This document shows positions 1-8,363 of a DNA stretch of 64,000 bases, one piece after another. The DNA is taken from the NCBI RefSeq assembly GCF_002797875.1, contig NZ_PGFC01000004.1:124001-188000 (forward strand), given 5' to 3'. Position 1 is the stretch's first letter. Every line of letters begins with the position of its first letter. This DNA is from Pseudoscardovia suis. GTDB lineage: Bacteria > Actinomycetota > Actinomycetes > Actinomycetales > Bifidobacteriaceae. The translations under genes and the position numbers were made by a program. The notes beneath the pieces were generated by a model, which was given only the letters and a program-made list of their open reading frames with translations, was not told where the DNA came from and did no database searches.

Positions 1-617
1 TAGCCAAACAGCTTTGTGTATGGCGTGGCGTTGGGCGACAGCGTGGATTCGACGGAATGCACGAGCGCGTCCATCGAGCTGGTTGCGAATACATGGTCGG
101 GCAGGCCGTAGAGCAGCTCGGGGATGAGCACGGCGTCATCGGCGAACATCTCGGGGCTGGCGATGCCGGCCTTGCTTCCCAGACGCGTGCGGTTGATGGC
201 GGCGATCTCCGTCACTTCGCTGCCGGTGCCGCAGGTGGTGGGCACGAGCACAAGGCTGACGGTGCGCTTGTAATCGGGCAGATGGTCGATCACCGAGTCA
301 ATGTCGTCGCCGCCTGCGACCGCCACGACCTTCGACATATCCATGACTGCGCCGCCGCCGATGGCGATGATGCGGTTGTAGTCGAACGCCGAGGCATCCT
401 TGAGGATCGCGTCAATCATCTCATCCGTGGGCTCCTGCGAGCCGTACTTGTCGACGGTGAGCACGGATGCTCCGTTGAGCACCGGTTCGAGGAACTGCTT
501 GCGCACGAAGTCGATGGTGACGACGAGGTCATCGGGGCCGAGTGCGAATTCCTCGGCGAATTCCTTGACGGTGGGGAATTCGTGAATGTAGTTGGGGCCA
601 GTGGTGAGCATCTTCAT
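1..617 (-). CDS. 4-hydroxybutyrate dehydrogenase (iron-type alcohol dehydrogenase), 3' part outside window
   Basis: Partial gene running off the left edge; the visible 205 codons are the N-terminal half. The start ATG at 615-617 follows an AAAGAAGACC purine tract. Family III (iron-dependent) alcohol dehydrogenase features are visible: the nucleotide-binding AIGGGAVMDMSK, the PTTCGTGSEVT loop, and a SSMDALVHSVES segment carrying metal-binding Asp/His positions. The N-terminus (KMLTTGPNYIHEF, FVRKQFLEP) resembles clostridial 4-hydroxybutyrate dehydrogenase, which reduces succinate semialdehyde with NADH in the cytoplasm. That role fits the Sad-type dehydrogenase and amine permease nearby. A different small aldehyde cannot be excluded. 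Confidence 0.8.
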   Translation of the reverse strand, partial: MKMLTTGPNYIHEFPTVKEFAEEFALGPDDLVVTIDFVRKQFLEPVLNGASVLTVDKYGSQEPTDEMIDAILKDASAFDYNRIIAIGGGAVMDMSKVVAVAGGDDIDSVIDHLPDYKRTVSLVLVPTTCGTGSEVTEIAAINRTRLGSKAGIASPEMFADDAVLIPELLYGLPDHVFATSSMDALVHSVESTLSPNATPYTKLFG

Positions 618-860
618 GATGGTCTTCTTTCGGTTGTATTGGCGGGGGATTGGTCAGGATTGGTAAGGATTGGTAAGGATTGATGGGGAATTGATGACGG
701 ATTGCTAGACGATTGATGATGGGCGGGTGGTTTGTTGGGCTTTGCGAAGATACGCGAAGACCGGCCACGCCGTGCGGTTATCGCTGGCGGCGTCGTCATC
801 GTTGCGTGGCGCCGACAGCGTTGCGTGGCGCCGACAACGCCGTGCGATAATCGCGGCTGC

Positions 861-2309
861 TTATGCTTCATCCGCGCTGTATTCCGGCGGATCCTTGCGC
901 AATCCCTTCGTGAGGAACAGCAGCACGACGACGCCGATGGCAAGCCATGCCAAGCCCAGCGCAAGGGCATTGGAGTCCAGATGGATGAGCAGATAGAAGC
1001 AGAACATCGCGCCGAAGGAGGGAAAGATCACGTTGCGCAGCGCGCCGTGGGGGAAGTTCTCCGCGCGGTCCTTGCGGGACGCCTTCGCATAGGCGACGAT
1101 GAGCGAGACATTGACGAGGGTGAAGGATGTGAAAGCGCCGAAGTTCACGAACGACGTGGATGTGGACACATCCATGCACAGTGCGATGAGGCCGACGGCG
1201 GCGATGATGAGGATGCACGGCACGGGGGTGTTGAAACGCTTGCTCAGGTGGCCGAACACCTTGCGCGGGAGCACACCGTCCCTGCCCATCACATACATGA
1301 GGCGGGAGGCGCTCGCCTGCGTGGCGATGCCAGAGGTGAACTGACCCACGCACAGGCCGGCGACGAAGATGGATGTGAACAGGTTGCCGCCGATTGTCAT
1401 TGCGATTTCATATGCGGCGGAGGAGGAATCCGCGAACATGCCGCCGGGATGCACGAGCTGGGTGAAGTATGCAACGCCGATGAAGATGAGGCCGCCGATC
1501 ACGGCGATGAGCATGATGGCGCGTGGCATCGTGCGCTTGGGGTCCTTGGTTTCTTCGCTCATTGTGGTCACGGCGTCGAATCCCAGGAACGAGTATGCGG
1601 CGACGGCGGCGCCGGCGACCATCGCGGTGAGCGACGAGCCTTGGCCGGTGAACGGCGAGAGGCTCAGCAGCGTGCCGGTGCCTGTGCCGCCCATGACGGA
1701 GCGAATGGAAAGTCCCACGAACGTGGCGATGACAATCGCCTGGAACACCATGAGCACGAAGTTGATCTTGTCGGCCACGTTGATGCCGACGATGTTGATG
1801 GCGGTATTGAGCGCGATGTAACCGATGATCCACGCCCACATCGGCACCGCCGGGATCAGCGCGTTGAGGTATGACGCGCCGATGAGCCACACGACCATGG
1901 GCAGGAACATATAGTCGAGCAGCACAGCCCATCCCACGAGGAATCCCAGCTTGCGGCTGATTGTCTTGCCCACGTAGGTGTAGGCGCTGCCTGATTCGGG
2001 GTGGAGCACCGACATGCGGCCATAGCTGTTGGCGGTGAAGAGCATGGCGATTGTGGCGAGCAGGTAGCTCATGGCAGCGGCGCCGTGCGAATCCTTGGCA
2101 ATGACGCCGAACGTGCCAAGGGCGATGATGGGCGTCATGTATGCCAGGCCCATGAGCGTGACGGAACGCAGGTTCATCGTGCGCTTGAGTCCTGTGCCGC
2201 TTTCGGCGGTGGTGGATTGCGTGGTGTCGCGGGTGAGACCGCCGAGGTCGATGATGGAACTCGTGGCGGACTCCGGGATGGTTCCCGGTCCGATCAGTTG
2301 TGCTGTCAT
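861..2309 (-). CDS. PuuP-like putrescine/amino-acid permease (APC superfamily)
   Basis: 482 residues with about 12 membrane segments after a hydrophilic N-terminal tail of about 45 residues. The start at 2309 has GAAAGGAGACACC before it. Residues match, as I remember it, E. coli PuuP at several blocks: VTLMGLAYMTPI, HPESGSAYTY, YSFLGFDAVTTMSEET and RLMYVMGRDGVLP. PuuP imports putrescine by proton symport. The gene is co-directional with the 4-hydroxybutyrate dehydrogenase and the C-N hydrolase, which suits an amine-uptake role. The substrate is inferred from similarity; GABA or another amino acid is possible. Confidence 0.85.
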   Translation of the reverse strand: MTAQLIGPGTIPESATSSIIDLGGLTRDTTQSTTAESGTGLKRTMNLRSVTLMGLAYMTPIIALGTFGVIAKDSHGAAAMSYLLATIAMLFTANSYGRMSVLHPESGSAYTYVGKTISRKLGFLVGWAVLLDYMFLPMVVWLIGASYLNALIPAVPMWAWIIGYIALNTAINIVGINVADKINFVLMVFQAIVIATFVGLSIRSVMGGTGTGTLLSLSPFTGQGSSLTAMVAGAAVAAYSFLGFDAVTTMSEETKDPKRTMPRAIMLIAVIGGLIFIGVAYFTQLVHPGGMFADSSSAAYEIAMTIGGNLFTSIFVAGLCVGQFTSGIATQASASRLMYVMGRDGVLPRKVFGHLSKRFNTPVPCILIIAAVGLIALCMDVSTSTSFVNFGAFTSFTLVNVSLIVAYAKASRKDRAENFPHGALRNVIFPSFGAMFCFYLLIHLDSNALALGLAWLAIGVVVLLFLTKGLRKDPPEYSADEA

Positions 2310-2466
2310 GGTGTCTCCTTTCGATTGCTCTTCACGGTGTGCTCTATGCGTCGTGTGGTGTGCGGTATGGGTGTGAAGTCTGTGATGTGTTGTGTGGTGT
2401 GTGGTGTTGTGTGGTGTGGGGTAGGGGTGTTGTTTGTGGTATGGCGGTATCAGGTGGCGCGCGGTA

Positions 2467-3432
2467 TCAGGTGGCGGTGATGGCGGTGTGCCGCGGGTGC
2501 CAGGATTGCGGATCGATGCGCCCGCCATACAACGGCAGGGGAACCGGCAGATCCTCGGGGTGGAACTGATGCCATATGCGGTTCAGGCCGAGCGTGCCAT
2601 GTTCCTGCGTGCGCCGCGTGGCGCCAAGGTCGATGGTGCGAATCAGCAGGCCGGGCGTGGCGCCTTCCATCGCCGCGATGACGTCGCCTTCGGGGCTGAC
2701 CAGCAGCGAGCTGCCATAGCCTTCCGGTTCCGGGGCGTTGAGGCTGAGCACGAACGTCTGGTTCGCAATGGCGTTGGCTCGTGCGAGCACGAGTTCCTGC
2801 GCGCGGTCCGGGGTGGTGGTGCGCACGAGGTTGATGATGAGGTCGGCGCCCATCCACGCCAGATTGCGGCTGATTTCGGGGAACCACGCGTCGTAGCAGA
2901 TCGTGAGCCCGAGGCGGCCGAACCCTGGCAGGTCCACCGTCGTGAGGCTGGTGCCGGGGGTGTATTGCTCATAGGGACGCCATGGGCAGATCTTGCGGTA
3001 TGCGGCGGCGAGTGTGCCGTCTGGCGCGTAAACGGGCATGGTGTTGAACACGTAGCCGCCCGGATTCTTCTCACACACGGTGCCGGGAATCAGCCACACA
3101 CCCAGCTCCTTGGCGAGCGCGGCGAAGTTGTCTGAGAGCTCGTCGTGCAGGTCGGTCGCTGCGGAGCGTTCCATTGTGTGTCGTTCGTCGTCCGTCATGC
3201 CGGGCGTGCCGAACAGGTGCATTTCGGGGAAGGCGATGAGCTGTGGCGTGCGGCCTTCCGCGCCGGTCTCATGGGCGATGTGACGCACCGAGTTGGCGAA
3301 GCAGCCGAACGGGCGGCCAATGGGCAGCTGACTGTATTGCGCCATTGCGATGGTGATCTTGCGTGGTGTCTGCTGCGTGGCCTCGGCGACGGCGTTGATT
3401 GCTGCCTGGGGTGTGGGGATTGCCTGTGTCAT
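2467..3432 (-). CDS. Nitrilase-superfamily carbon-nitrogen hydrolase (amidase)
   Basis: 321 residues. The start at 3432 is preceded by AAGGAGGCGAACG. The Glu-Lys-Cys catalytic triad of the superfamily is visible: Glu in AFPEMH, Lys in AAYRKICPW, Cys in TICYDAWFPE. The YRKICPW stretch recalls aliphatic amidases and formamidases more than N-carbamoylputrescine amidase. It lies divergently from the PucR regulator and upstream of the PuuP-like permease on the same strand, so it may hydrolyse an amide generated in or entering the amine pathway. The substrate cannot be assigned from the sequence alone. Confidence 0.85.
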   Translation of the reverse strand: MTQAIPTPQAAINAVAEATQQTPRKITIAMAQYSQLPIGRPFGCFANSVRHIAHETGAEGRTPQLIAFPEMHLFGTPGMTDDERHTMERSAATDLHDELSDNFAALAKELGVWLIPGTVCEKNPGGYVFNTMPVYAPDGTLAAAYRKICPWRPYEQYTPGTSLTTVDLPGFGRLGLTICYDAWFPEISRNLAWMGADLIINLVRTTTPDRAQELVLARANAIANQTFVLSLNAPEPEGYGSSLLVSPEGDVIAAMEGATPGLLIRTIDLGATRRTQEHGTLGLNRIWHQFHPEDLPVPLPLYGGRIDPQSWHPRHTAITAT

Positions 3433-3582
3433 CGTTCGCCTCCTTGGTGGTGTGTTCTGTGGCCGTGGTTTGTGGTTTGCGGTATTGCCGCTTGCGGGCT
3501 GCGGCCTGCTGTGTTTTGGCTGGCGCTGGGTGTTTCCATTGCCTGACACTTGAGAAATTAGAGGGACGGGTGATGGTAATCG

Positions 3583-3659
3583 ATGGACGGAATGGATAAA
3601 ATAGGGTGTGTTCGAGGACGTTCCGTCCATTCGTAACATCGATGGCAGGAGGCCGATAC
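3583..3659 (+). promoter_or_regulatory. PucR promoter/operator region with inverted repeat
   Basis: A perfect 10-bp inverted repeat, ATGGACGGAA at 3583-3592 and TTCCGTCCAT at 3621-3630, brackets a TAAAAT -10-like box at 3597-3602. CGTAACA at 3632-3638 recurs upstream of the succinate-semialdehyde dehydrogenase at 5554-5560. AGGAGG at 3648-3653 is the ribosome site of the regulator. The arrangement suits autoregulation and divergent control of the hydrolase and permease genes; the binding protein is inferred. Confidence 0.5.
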
Positions 3660-5453
3660 ATGTCCGTAACACTGAGCGATTTGCTGGCGGAATCCGCCTT
3701 GGGGCTTTCGCTGGTGGTGAGCGGTGACCCGGGCGCACTCGACGCGCCGATCGTGTGGGTGCATTCATCGGAATCCATCGACCCCACGCCGTATCTCGAG
3801 GGCGGTGAAATGCTGCTCGTCACCGGATTGCAGTGGCCGGAGGAATTGCCACAGGAACCCCAGGGATTGCCGCAGGAGCGGGAGGGTGCGGCGCCATCCC
3901 GCGATGCCCGGCATCTTCCCGGCGCACAACCTGCCGATCTGCAATCCTTCGACGCGCAGACGATCGCAGCGCTGCGCCAATACGCCTCCCGTCTCGCCGA
4001 TGCCGGGGTGCGCGGCATCGGTTTCGGCATCGGGGTGGCACATGCGGCGATACCCCAATGGCTTGTTGACGAATGCCAGCAGACGGGTGTGCCGCTGCTC
4101 AGTGTGCCGTTGGAAACGCCATTCATCGCAATCTCCAAGCGCGTGGCGCGTGGTGTGAGCGATGGCCGCCGCCAGGAATTCGCCGCCCTGTATCACAACC
4201 AGCAGCAGCTCATCCGCTCCACCCGCCAGATCGATCCCGTGCGTGGAATCATCACGAAAACCGCGCAACTCGTCGGTGGATGGGCGGCGTTCCTCAATCC
4301 TGCGGGCAGCGTCAGGGAATCCTCCCACCACTTTTTGCCCGTGGATGTCAATGGGTTGTCCGACGCGCTCACCTTCAGCAAACTCGGTGAGGCGAAGTTC
4401 TTCCAAGCCCGCGGATACGACATCGCGGTGCTTCACGTGGCATCCGCCGACCGCATCACATTGGGCTATTTGGTGGCGGGTTGCAAAGGCGAGAAAGGCG
4501 CGCTCGACCAGACGCTGTGCGCCGAAGCGGCGACGCTGCTTGCCTTGTCGGCAGGCGGATCATCCCGCGGCATCCGCGCGCTCACGCATTTCCGTTCCGC
4601 CATGACCCGGGATTGTCTTGAGGGGCGCAGCGACGCCGTGGTGCGTTACGCCGACGACCTGTGGGGCGGCATGCCGCGCGAGCCGCTCGAGGTGCTGCGC
4701 ATCATGGGCGAGGACGCGGCAGTGGAGGACGCCGCCCGTCTGTTCGAGCCCTTTGGCTCGCACATCGCCCGTTCGATGAACCCCGCCGTCTATGGCAAGC
4801 TCGACGACGAGCTGTGGGTGGTCGTGTCGCAGGGTAACGCTCCCGAGTGGCTCGGGCAGTTGGCGAAGGATTCGCGACTCACGGTAGGCGAATCGTCCGG
4901 CTGCACATGGCATGACCTGGCGCGCGCACGCCATGAGGCGTTCCAAGCGGGTTCCCAAGCGCTTGCCTCCGGGGCGAAGGCGGTGCGTTATGGCGACACC
5001 GGCGGTGCGGCGTCCTTGGAGGCGATGGTGGATCCCGCGGCGATGCGCGCTTTCGCCGATCTGCGGCTTGCTCCCATCGTCAATCTCACATTCGACCGTT
5101 CCACCGGGCCACGCAAGACGAGCATGGCTGGCGGTACCGGCGGCATGGGTGACACTGGTACCGGCGGTATCGGAGCTGGAAGCGTCGATGCGGTGCATGC
5201 GGTGGACATGGCTCATGCGGTTGACATGGCTCATGCCGCGGACGTGGTGCATGCAGTGGATGTGGTGCGCGCGTGGGTGAGTTGCCGAGGCCGTGTGGAA
5301 GAGGCGGCACGGTTGCTCGGCGTTCATCGGCACACGATGACGAAATACGTGGCGAAAGTGGGCGAGGCCCTCCACATGGAGATGGGCGACCCCGGTGTCA
5401 TGGCAGAACTATGGTATGCGTGCCGTTACACGCGTTTCGGCTCCAAGCTGTGA
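3660..5453 (+). CDS. PucR-family transcriptional regulator
   Basis: 597 residues; start chosen at 3660 because CAGGAGG sits 7-8 bases upstream. The N-terminal region (about 5-180) has the PucR purine-catabolism-type domain look, starting VTLSDLLAESALGLSLVVSGD and including EGGEMLLVTG. The C-terminus (about 537-590) is the PucR/CdaR helix-turn-helix: RVEEAARLLGVHRHTMTKYV. Members activate catabolic genes in response to amino compounds or purines. Between these is a Gly-rich linker and a repeated HAVDMAHAVDMAHA-type run (about residues 509-536) not expected in the family. It lies between the permease/hydrolase operon and the dehydrogenase and probably controls them. Confidence 0.85.
   Translation: MSVTLSDLLAESALGLSLVVSGDPGALDAPIVWVHSSESIDPTPYLEGGEMLLVTGLQWPEELPQEPQGLPQEREGAAPSRDARHLPGAQPADLQSFDAQTIAALRQYASRLADAGVRGIGFGIGVAHAAIPQWLVDECQQTGVPLLSVPLETPFIAISKRVARGVSDGRRQEFAALYHNQQQLIRSTRQIDPVRGIITKTAQLVGGWAAFLNPAGSVRESSHHFLPVDVNGLSDALTFSKLGEAKFFQARGYDIAVLHVASADRITLGYLVAGCKGEKGALDQTLCAEAATLLALSAGGSSRGIRALTHFRSAMTRDCLEGRSDAVVRYADDLWGGMPREPLEVLRIMGEDAAVEDAARLFEPFGSHIARSMNPAVYGKLDDELWVVVSQGNAPEWLGQLAKDSRLTVGESSGCTWHDLARARHEAFQAGSQALASGAKAVRYGDTGGAASLEAMVDPAAMRAFADLRLAPIVNLTFDRSTGPRKTSMAGGTGGMGDTGTGGIGAGSVDAVHAVDMAHAVDMAHAADVVHAVDVVRAWVSCRGRVEEAARLLGVHRHTMTKYVAKVGEALHMEMGDPGVMAELWYACRYTRFGSKL
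5187..5270 (+). repeat. In-frame tandem repeat inside the PucR gene
   Basis: About five copies of a 15-18-bp unit related to GATGCGGTGCATGCGGTGGA encode alternating VDxxHA units. The repeat is in frame and lies just before the C-terminal helix-turn-helix, so copy changes would lengthen or shorten the linker without a frameshift. Confidence 0.7.
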
Positions 5454-5532
5454 ATCAGCCCCGAGTCTGCATGGCGGTCCGTGCGGGAATCCGCCGCATT
5501 CCGCCGCATTCCTCAGCATTTCGGCCATCCAA

Positions 5533-5663
5533 TGTTACGAATTACCGTGAAAACGTAACACAACAGATATGAATCACGCATAGCCTGACCGATAAATACA
5601 AAGGAATTCGCAATCAGAAGCGATTCGCCAGCGCAAACACTGCGCACGCTATGCAAGGAGACC
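5533..5663 (+). promoter_or_regulatory. Upstream region of succinate-semialdehyde dehydrogenase with inverted repeat
   Basis: TGTTACG at 5533-5539 and CGTAACA at 5554-5560 form a 7-bp inverted repeat. The same CGTAACA word is present at 3632 upstream of the PucR gene. AAGGAG at 5655-5660 serves the dehydrogenase. This is a candidate shared PucR operator. Confidence 0.4.
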
Positions 5664-5666
5664 ATG

Positions 5667-7019
5667 ATGAGCGCATACACCGTCACCAATCCAGCAACCG
5701 GCACCGTCGAAGCAACATACCCCAACGCGACGGACGAGCAGGTCGCCGCCGCCATTGATGCCGCCGACGAAGCCTACCGCACGTGGGGTCGCACCTCCAC
5801 CAAGGCCTCCCGCGCCGCGCTGCTCGCGCGCGTCGCCGACCTCTACGACGAACGCAAGGACGAACTCGCCACCATCATCAACCACGAGATGGGCAAGAAA
5901 CTTGATGAAGCGGTGGGGGAGGTTGAATTCAGCGCATCCATCTACCGTTATTACGCCGAGCATGGCGAGGAATTCCTCGCCGACCAGCCCATTGACCGCG
6001 ACGCCGCGGGGTCCGCTGTCGTGCGCAAGATGCCGATTGGTGCGCTCGTCGGCGTCATGCCATGGAACTACCCGTACTATCAGGTGGCGCGCTTCGCCGC
6101 TCCGAACCTCATGCTGGGCAACACAATTGTGCTCAAGCATGCAGCGCTGTGCCCCAAGTCTTCGGCGGCGATGGAAGCGATCTTTAGCGAAGCGGGCTTC
6201 CCCAAAGGCTCGTTCACAAACCTGTATGCTGACTTCGACCAAGTCCATTCCCTGATTTCTGACCCACGGGTGCGAGGGGTGTCGCTCACCGGATCGGAAC
6301 GCGCCGGCGTCACGATCGCCCAGGAGGCGGGCGCCGCGCTCAAGAAAGTCGTGTGCGAATTGGGTGGATCCGATCCGTTCATTGTGTTGGGAACGTCCGA
6401 CATGGATGCGCTCGTGCAGACGGCCGTTGCCGGCAAGTACGAGAATTGCGGACAGGTGTGCAATGGTCCCAAGCGCTTCATCATCGTCGATTCGCTGTAT
6501 GACGAGTTCCTCAAGCGTTTTGCCGAGGCGTCGAGCGCCGTGGAATTGGGGCCGCTGTGCTCCCTCAAAGCCGCGGAAAGGCTGTCGGCGCAGGTGGCCG
6601 ATGCCGTGGCGGACGGTGCCACGCTCGCGTTGGGTGATGGCAAGAACGACGGGGCGTTCTTCGCTCCTACGATTCTGACCGACATTCCCGCAGGCTCCAA
6701 GGCTCGCTACCAGGAGTTCTTCGGACCGGTCTCGCAGTTCTACCGTGTCAAGGACGAGGCGGAGGCGATTGCGCTCGCCAACGATACCCCTTACGGACTG
6801 GGCTCTTATGTGTTCACCACCGATCCCGCGCAGGGCGAGCGCGTCGCCGATGCGTTGGAAACCGGCATGACGTATGTGAACGAAGTGGGCGCGGATTCCG
6901 CCGAGCTGCCGTTCGGCGGTGTGAAGAATTCCGGTTTCGGTCGTGAATTGGGCTCGCTGGGCATCAATGAGTTCGTGAACCTCAAGCTCATCAGCCTTGA
7001 TACGCCGGATTACTTCTGA
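5667..7019 (+). CDS. Succinate-semialdehyde dehydrogenase, Sad/YneI type
   Basis: 450 residues. Two in-frame ATGs exist (5664, 5667); the second is better spaced from AAGGAG. The aldehyde dehydrogenase fold is shown by the MPWNYPYYQV cofactor region, catalytic Glu231 in CELGGSDPF, catalytic Cys265 in ENCGQVCNGPKR, and FGGVKNSGFGRELG near the end. The ELGGSDPFIVL block and short length resemble E. coli Sad (YneI), which oxidises succinate semialdehyde to succinate with NAD(P). Together with the 4-hydroxybutyrate dehydrogenase this would give two fates for succinate semialdehyde. A broader semialdehyde range is possible. Confidence 0.85.
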   Translation: MSAYTVTNPATGTVEATYPNATDEQVAAAIDAADEAYRTWGRTSTKASRAALLARVADLYDERKDELATIINHEMGKKLDEAVGEVEFSASIYRYYAEHGEEFLADQPIDRDAAGSAVVRKMPIGALVGVMPWNYPYYQVARFAAPNLMLGNTIVLKHAALCPKSSAAMEAIFSEAGFPKGSFTNLYADFDQVHSLISDPRVRGVSLTGSERAGVTIAQEAGAALKKVVCELGGSDPFIVLGTSDMDALVQTAVAGKYENCGQVCNGPKRFIIVDSLYDEFLKRFAEASSAVELGPLCSLKAAERLSAQVADAVADGATLALGDGKNDGAFFAPTILTDIPAGSKARYQEFFGPVSQFYRVKDEAEAIALANDTPYGLGSYVFTTDPAQGERVADALETGMTYVNEVGADSAELPFGGVKNSGFGRELGSLGINEFVNLKLISLDTPDYF

Positions 7020-7038
7020 ATCAGCCCGGCTTAGGCAT

Positions 7039-7400
7039 AACTGGGGTCGAGGGTGCACGGTGGTGCGCCCTCGATGCGGGTTGGGGTGCTTTGAGGGGTT
7101 GGTTGGCAGGGTAATCGTGGTCGAGGGTGCACGATTTTGCGCCTTCGGCGGAGGTCAGCGTGCTTTGAGGGGTTGGTTGGCGGTCTAACTGGGGTCGAGG
7201 GTGCACGGTGATGCGCCCTCGATGCGGGTTGGGGTGCTTTGAGGGGTTGGTTGGCAGGGTAATCGTGGTCGAGGGTGCACGATTTTGCGCCTTCGGTGGA
7301 GGTCAGCGTGCTTTGAGGGGTCGGTTGGCGGTCTAACTGGGGTCGAGGGTACGATTTTGTGCGCCCTCGGCGCACGGTGGGGCGCCGAGGGCGCATGTGG
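7039..7400. repeat. 74-bp palindromic tandem repeats in AB dimers, ending in a strong hairpin
   Basis: Four full 74-bp units begin at 7039, 7113, 7187 and 7261 and alternate between two types, giving a 148-bp dimer repeated twice; a partial unit follows at 7335. Each unit carries GTCGAGGGTGCA followed by a TGCGCC(C/T)TCG half, a stem with a short loop. The last unit contains a perfect 14-bp stem (7360-7373 with 7382-7395). The stretch 7020-7515 separates the convergent dehydrogenase and Lrp genes and holds no gene. The same unit recurs at 21.75, 40.6-41.8 and 43.1-44.8 kb. Confidence 0.9.
7360..7395. terminator. GC-rich hairpin between convergent genes
   Basis: A perfect 14-bp stem (7360-7373 / 7382-7395) with an 8-base loop lies between the 3' ends of the dehydrogenase and the Lrp regulator. 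It has no T-tract, so factor-independent termination is uncertain, but its position suits a bidirectional transcription barrier. Confidence 0.4.
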
Positions 7401-7515
7401 ATGGGGGATTCGGTCGGTGATAATCGTGTACCCTCGCCGGCCAAATCGTCTGTGTATTGCCCGCCGCGCACCGACCGGCCAACCCCGCCGCGCACAGTGC
7501 CAACCCGCACCCGAC

Positions 7516-8022
7516 CTAGGCGACGCCCCAGTCGTAACGCTGGCTTTCCAGGCGCATATAGGTGAACAGCTCCGTGTGCCCGATGCCGTCGATGCGTCGA
7601 ATCGAGCGATTCACCAGACGCAGCAGCGCTTCGTCGTCCGAGGCGAATACTTCCGCCAGGATGTCGAAGCGTCCTGCGGTGATGATGATGTAGTCGATTT
7701 GCGAGATCTTGCGCAGGTCGCGCGCCACCTGCTCGATGTCGCCGTTGACGGTGATGCCCACCATCGCTTGGCGGTGGAAGCCCATCTCCATGGGATTCGT
7801 CACGGCAACGATTTGTATCACGCCGTCATCGGTGAGGCGTTGCACGCGCAGTCTCACTGCCGCTTCGGACAATCCGATTTCCTTGGCGATCGACACATAC
7901 GAACGCCGTCCGTTCTTCTGCAGCAGCGAAATGATCTTTTTATTGGTGTCGTCGAGGCCGGTGGCTTCCGCAACGGGCGGGGTCACGCTTTCCTGTGCCG
8001 TGTCATCTGTGAGATTCTTCAT
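7516..8022 (-). CDS. Lrp/AsnC-family transcriptional regulator
   Basis: 168 residues. An N-terminal winged helix-turn-helix (about 22-80) shows LDDTNKKIISLLQKNGRRSY followed by IAKEIGLSEAAVRLRVQRL, and the C-terminal RAM-type effector domain (about 85-160) includes IITAGRFDILAEVFASDDE. Family members sense amino acids. The gene is divergent from potA and convergent with the semialdehyde dehydrogenase, so it is the natural candidate to control the ABC importer. No clear Shine-Dalgarno precedes the ATG at 8022; the transcript may be leaderless. A 20-residue polar N-terminal extension is unusual but not unique. Confidence 0.9.
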   Translation of the reverse strand: MKNLTDDTAQESVTPPVAEATGLDDTNKKIISLLQKNGRRSYVSIAKEIGLSEAAVRLRVQRLTDDGVIQIVAVTNPMEMGFHRQAMVGITVNGDIEQVARDLRKISQIDYIIITAGRFDILAEVFASDDEALLRLVNRSIRRIDGIGHTELFTYMRLESQRYDWGVA

Positions 8023-8363
8023 GCAAATATCGTAAGCAAGCGCATATGAATTTTCGGTTTCGTGCGATGGCGGGCGAGACGTGCGCGAAATCCGCAGTGC
8101 TGTTTATGTAAACTTTTGATAACGAAAGCAAATGCCCGTTTACGATGCGGAAATTCCCGTGCCCTTTGATGATTTTCAAGGAAAACATCGAAAAATCAAG
8201 AATTGAATGCGAAGTTCGATTCTTCATATTCAATCAGCATCCGACTATCGATATCGGTCGACGGATTGATTGACATTCCGATGCAACCAAGAGCATGCCG
8301 TAGCAGCACCTTGTGTATCACCTTGCGCCGCCGCGGCATGGGGACAAGAGGAAACGAGGCATC
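8023..8363. promoter_or_regulatory. Divergent lrp/potA control region
   Basis: An AT-rich 341-bp interval between the divergent regulator and potA, with no gene. It contains the palindrome GTTTATGTAAAC (8102-8113), an inverted repeat AAGAATTGAA / TTCGATTCTT (8198-8207 / 8215-8224), and TTGACA at 8270-8275 as a candidate -35 for potA without a convincing -10. Lrp-type proteins bind degenerate AT-rich palindromes, so these are plausible operators. Confidence 0.45.

Noticed and set aside
5649-7058. Long minus-strand frame opposite the semialdehyde dehydrogenase
   Set aside because: Antisense shadow; all family motifs are on the plus strand.
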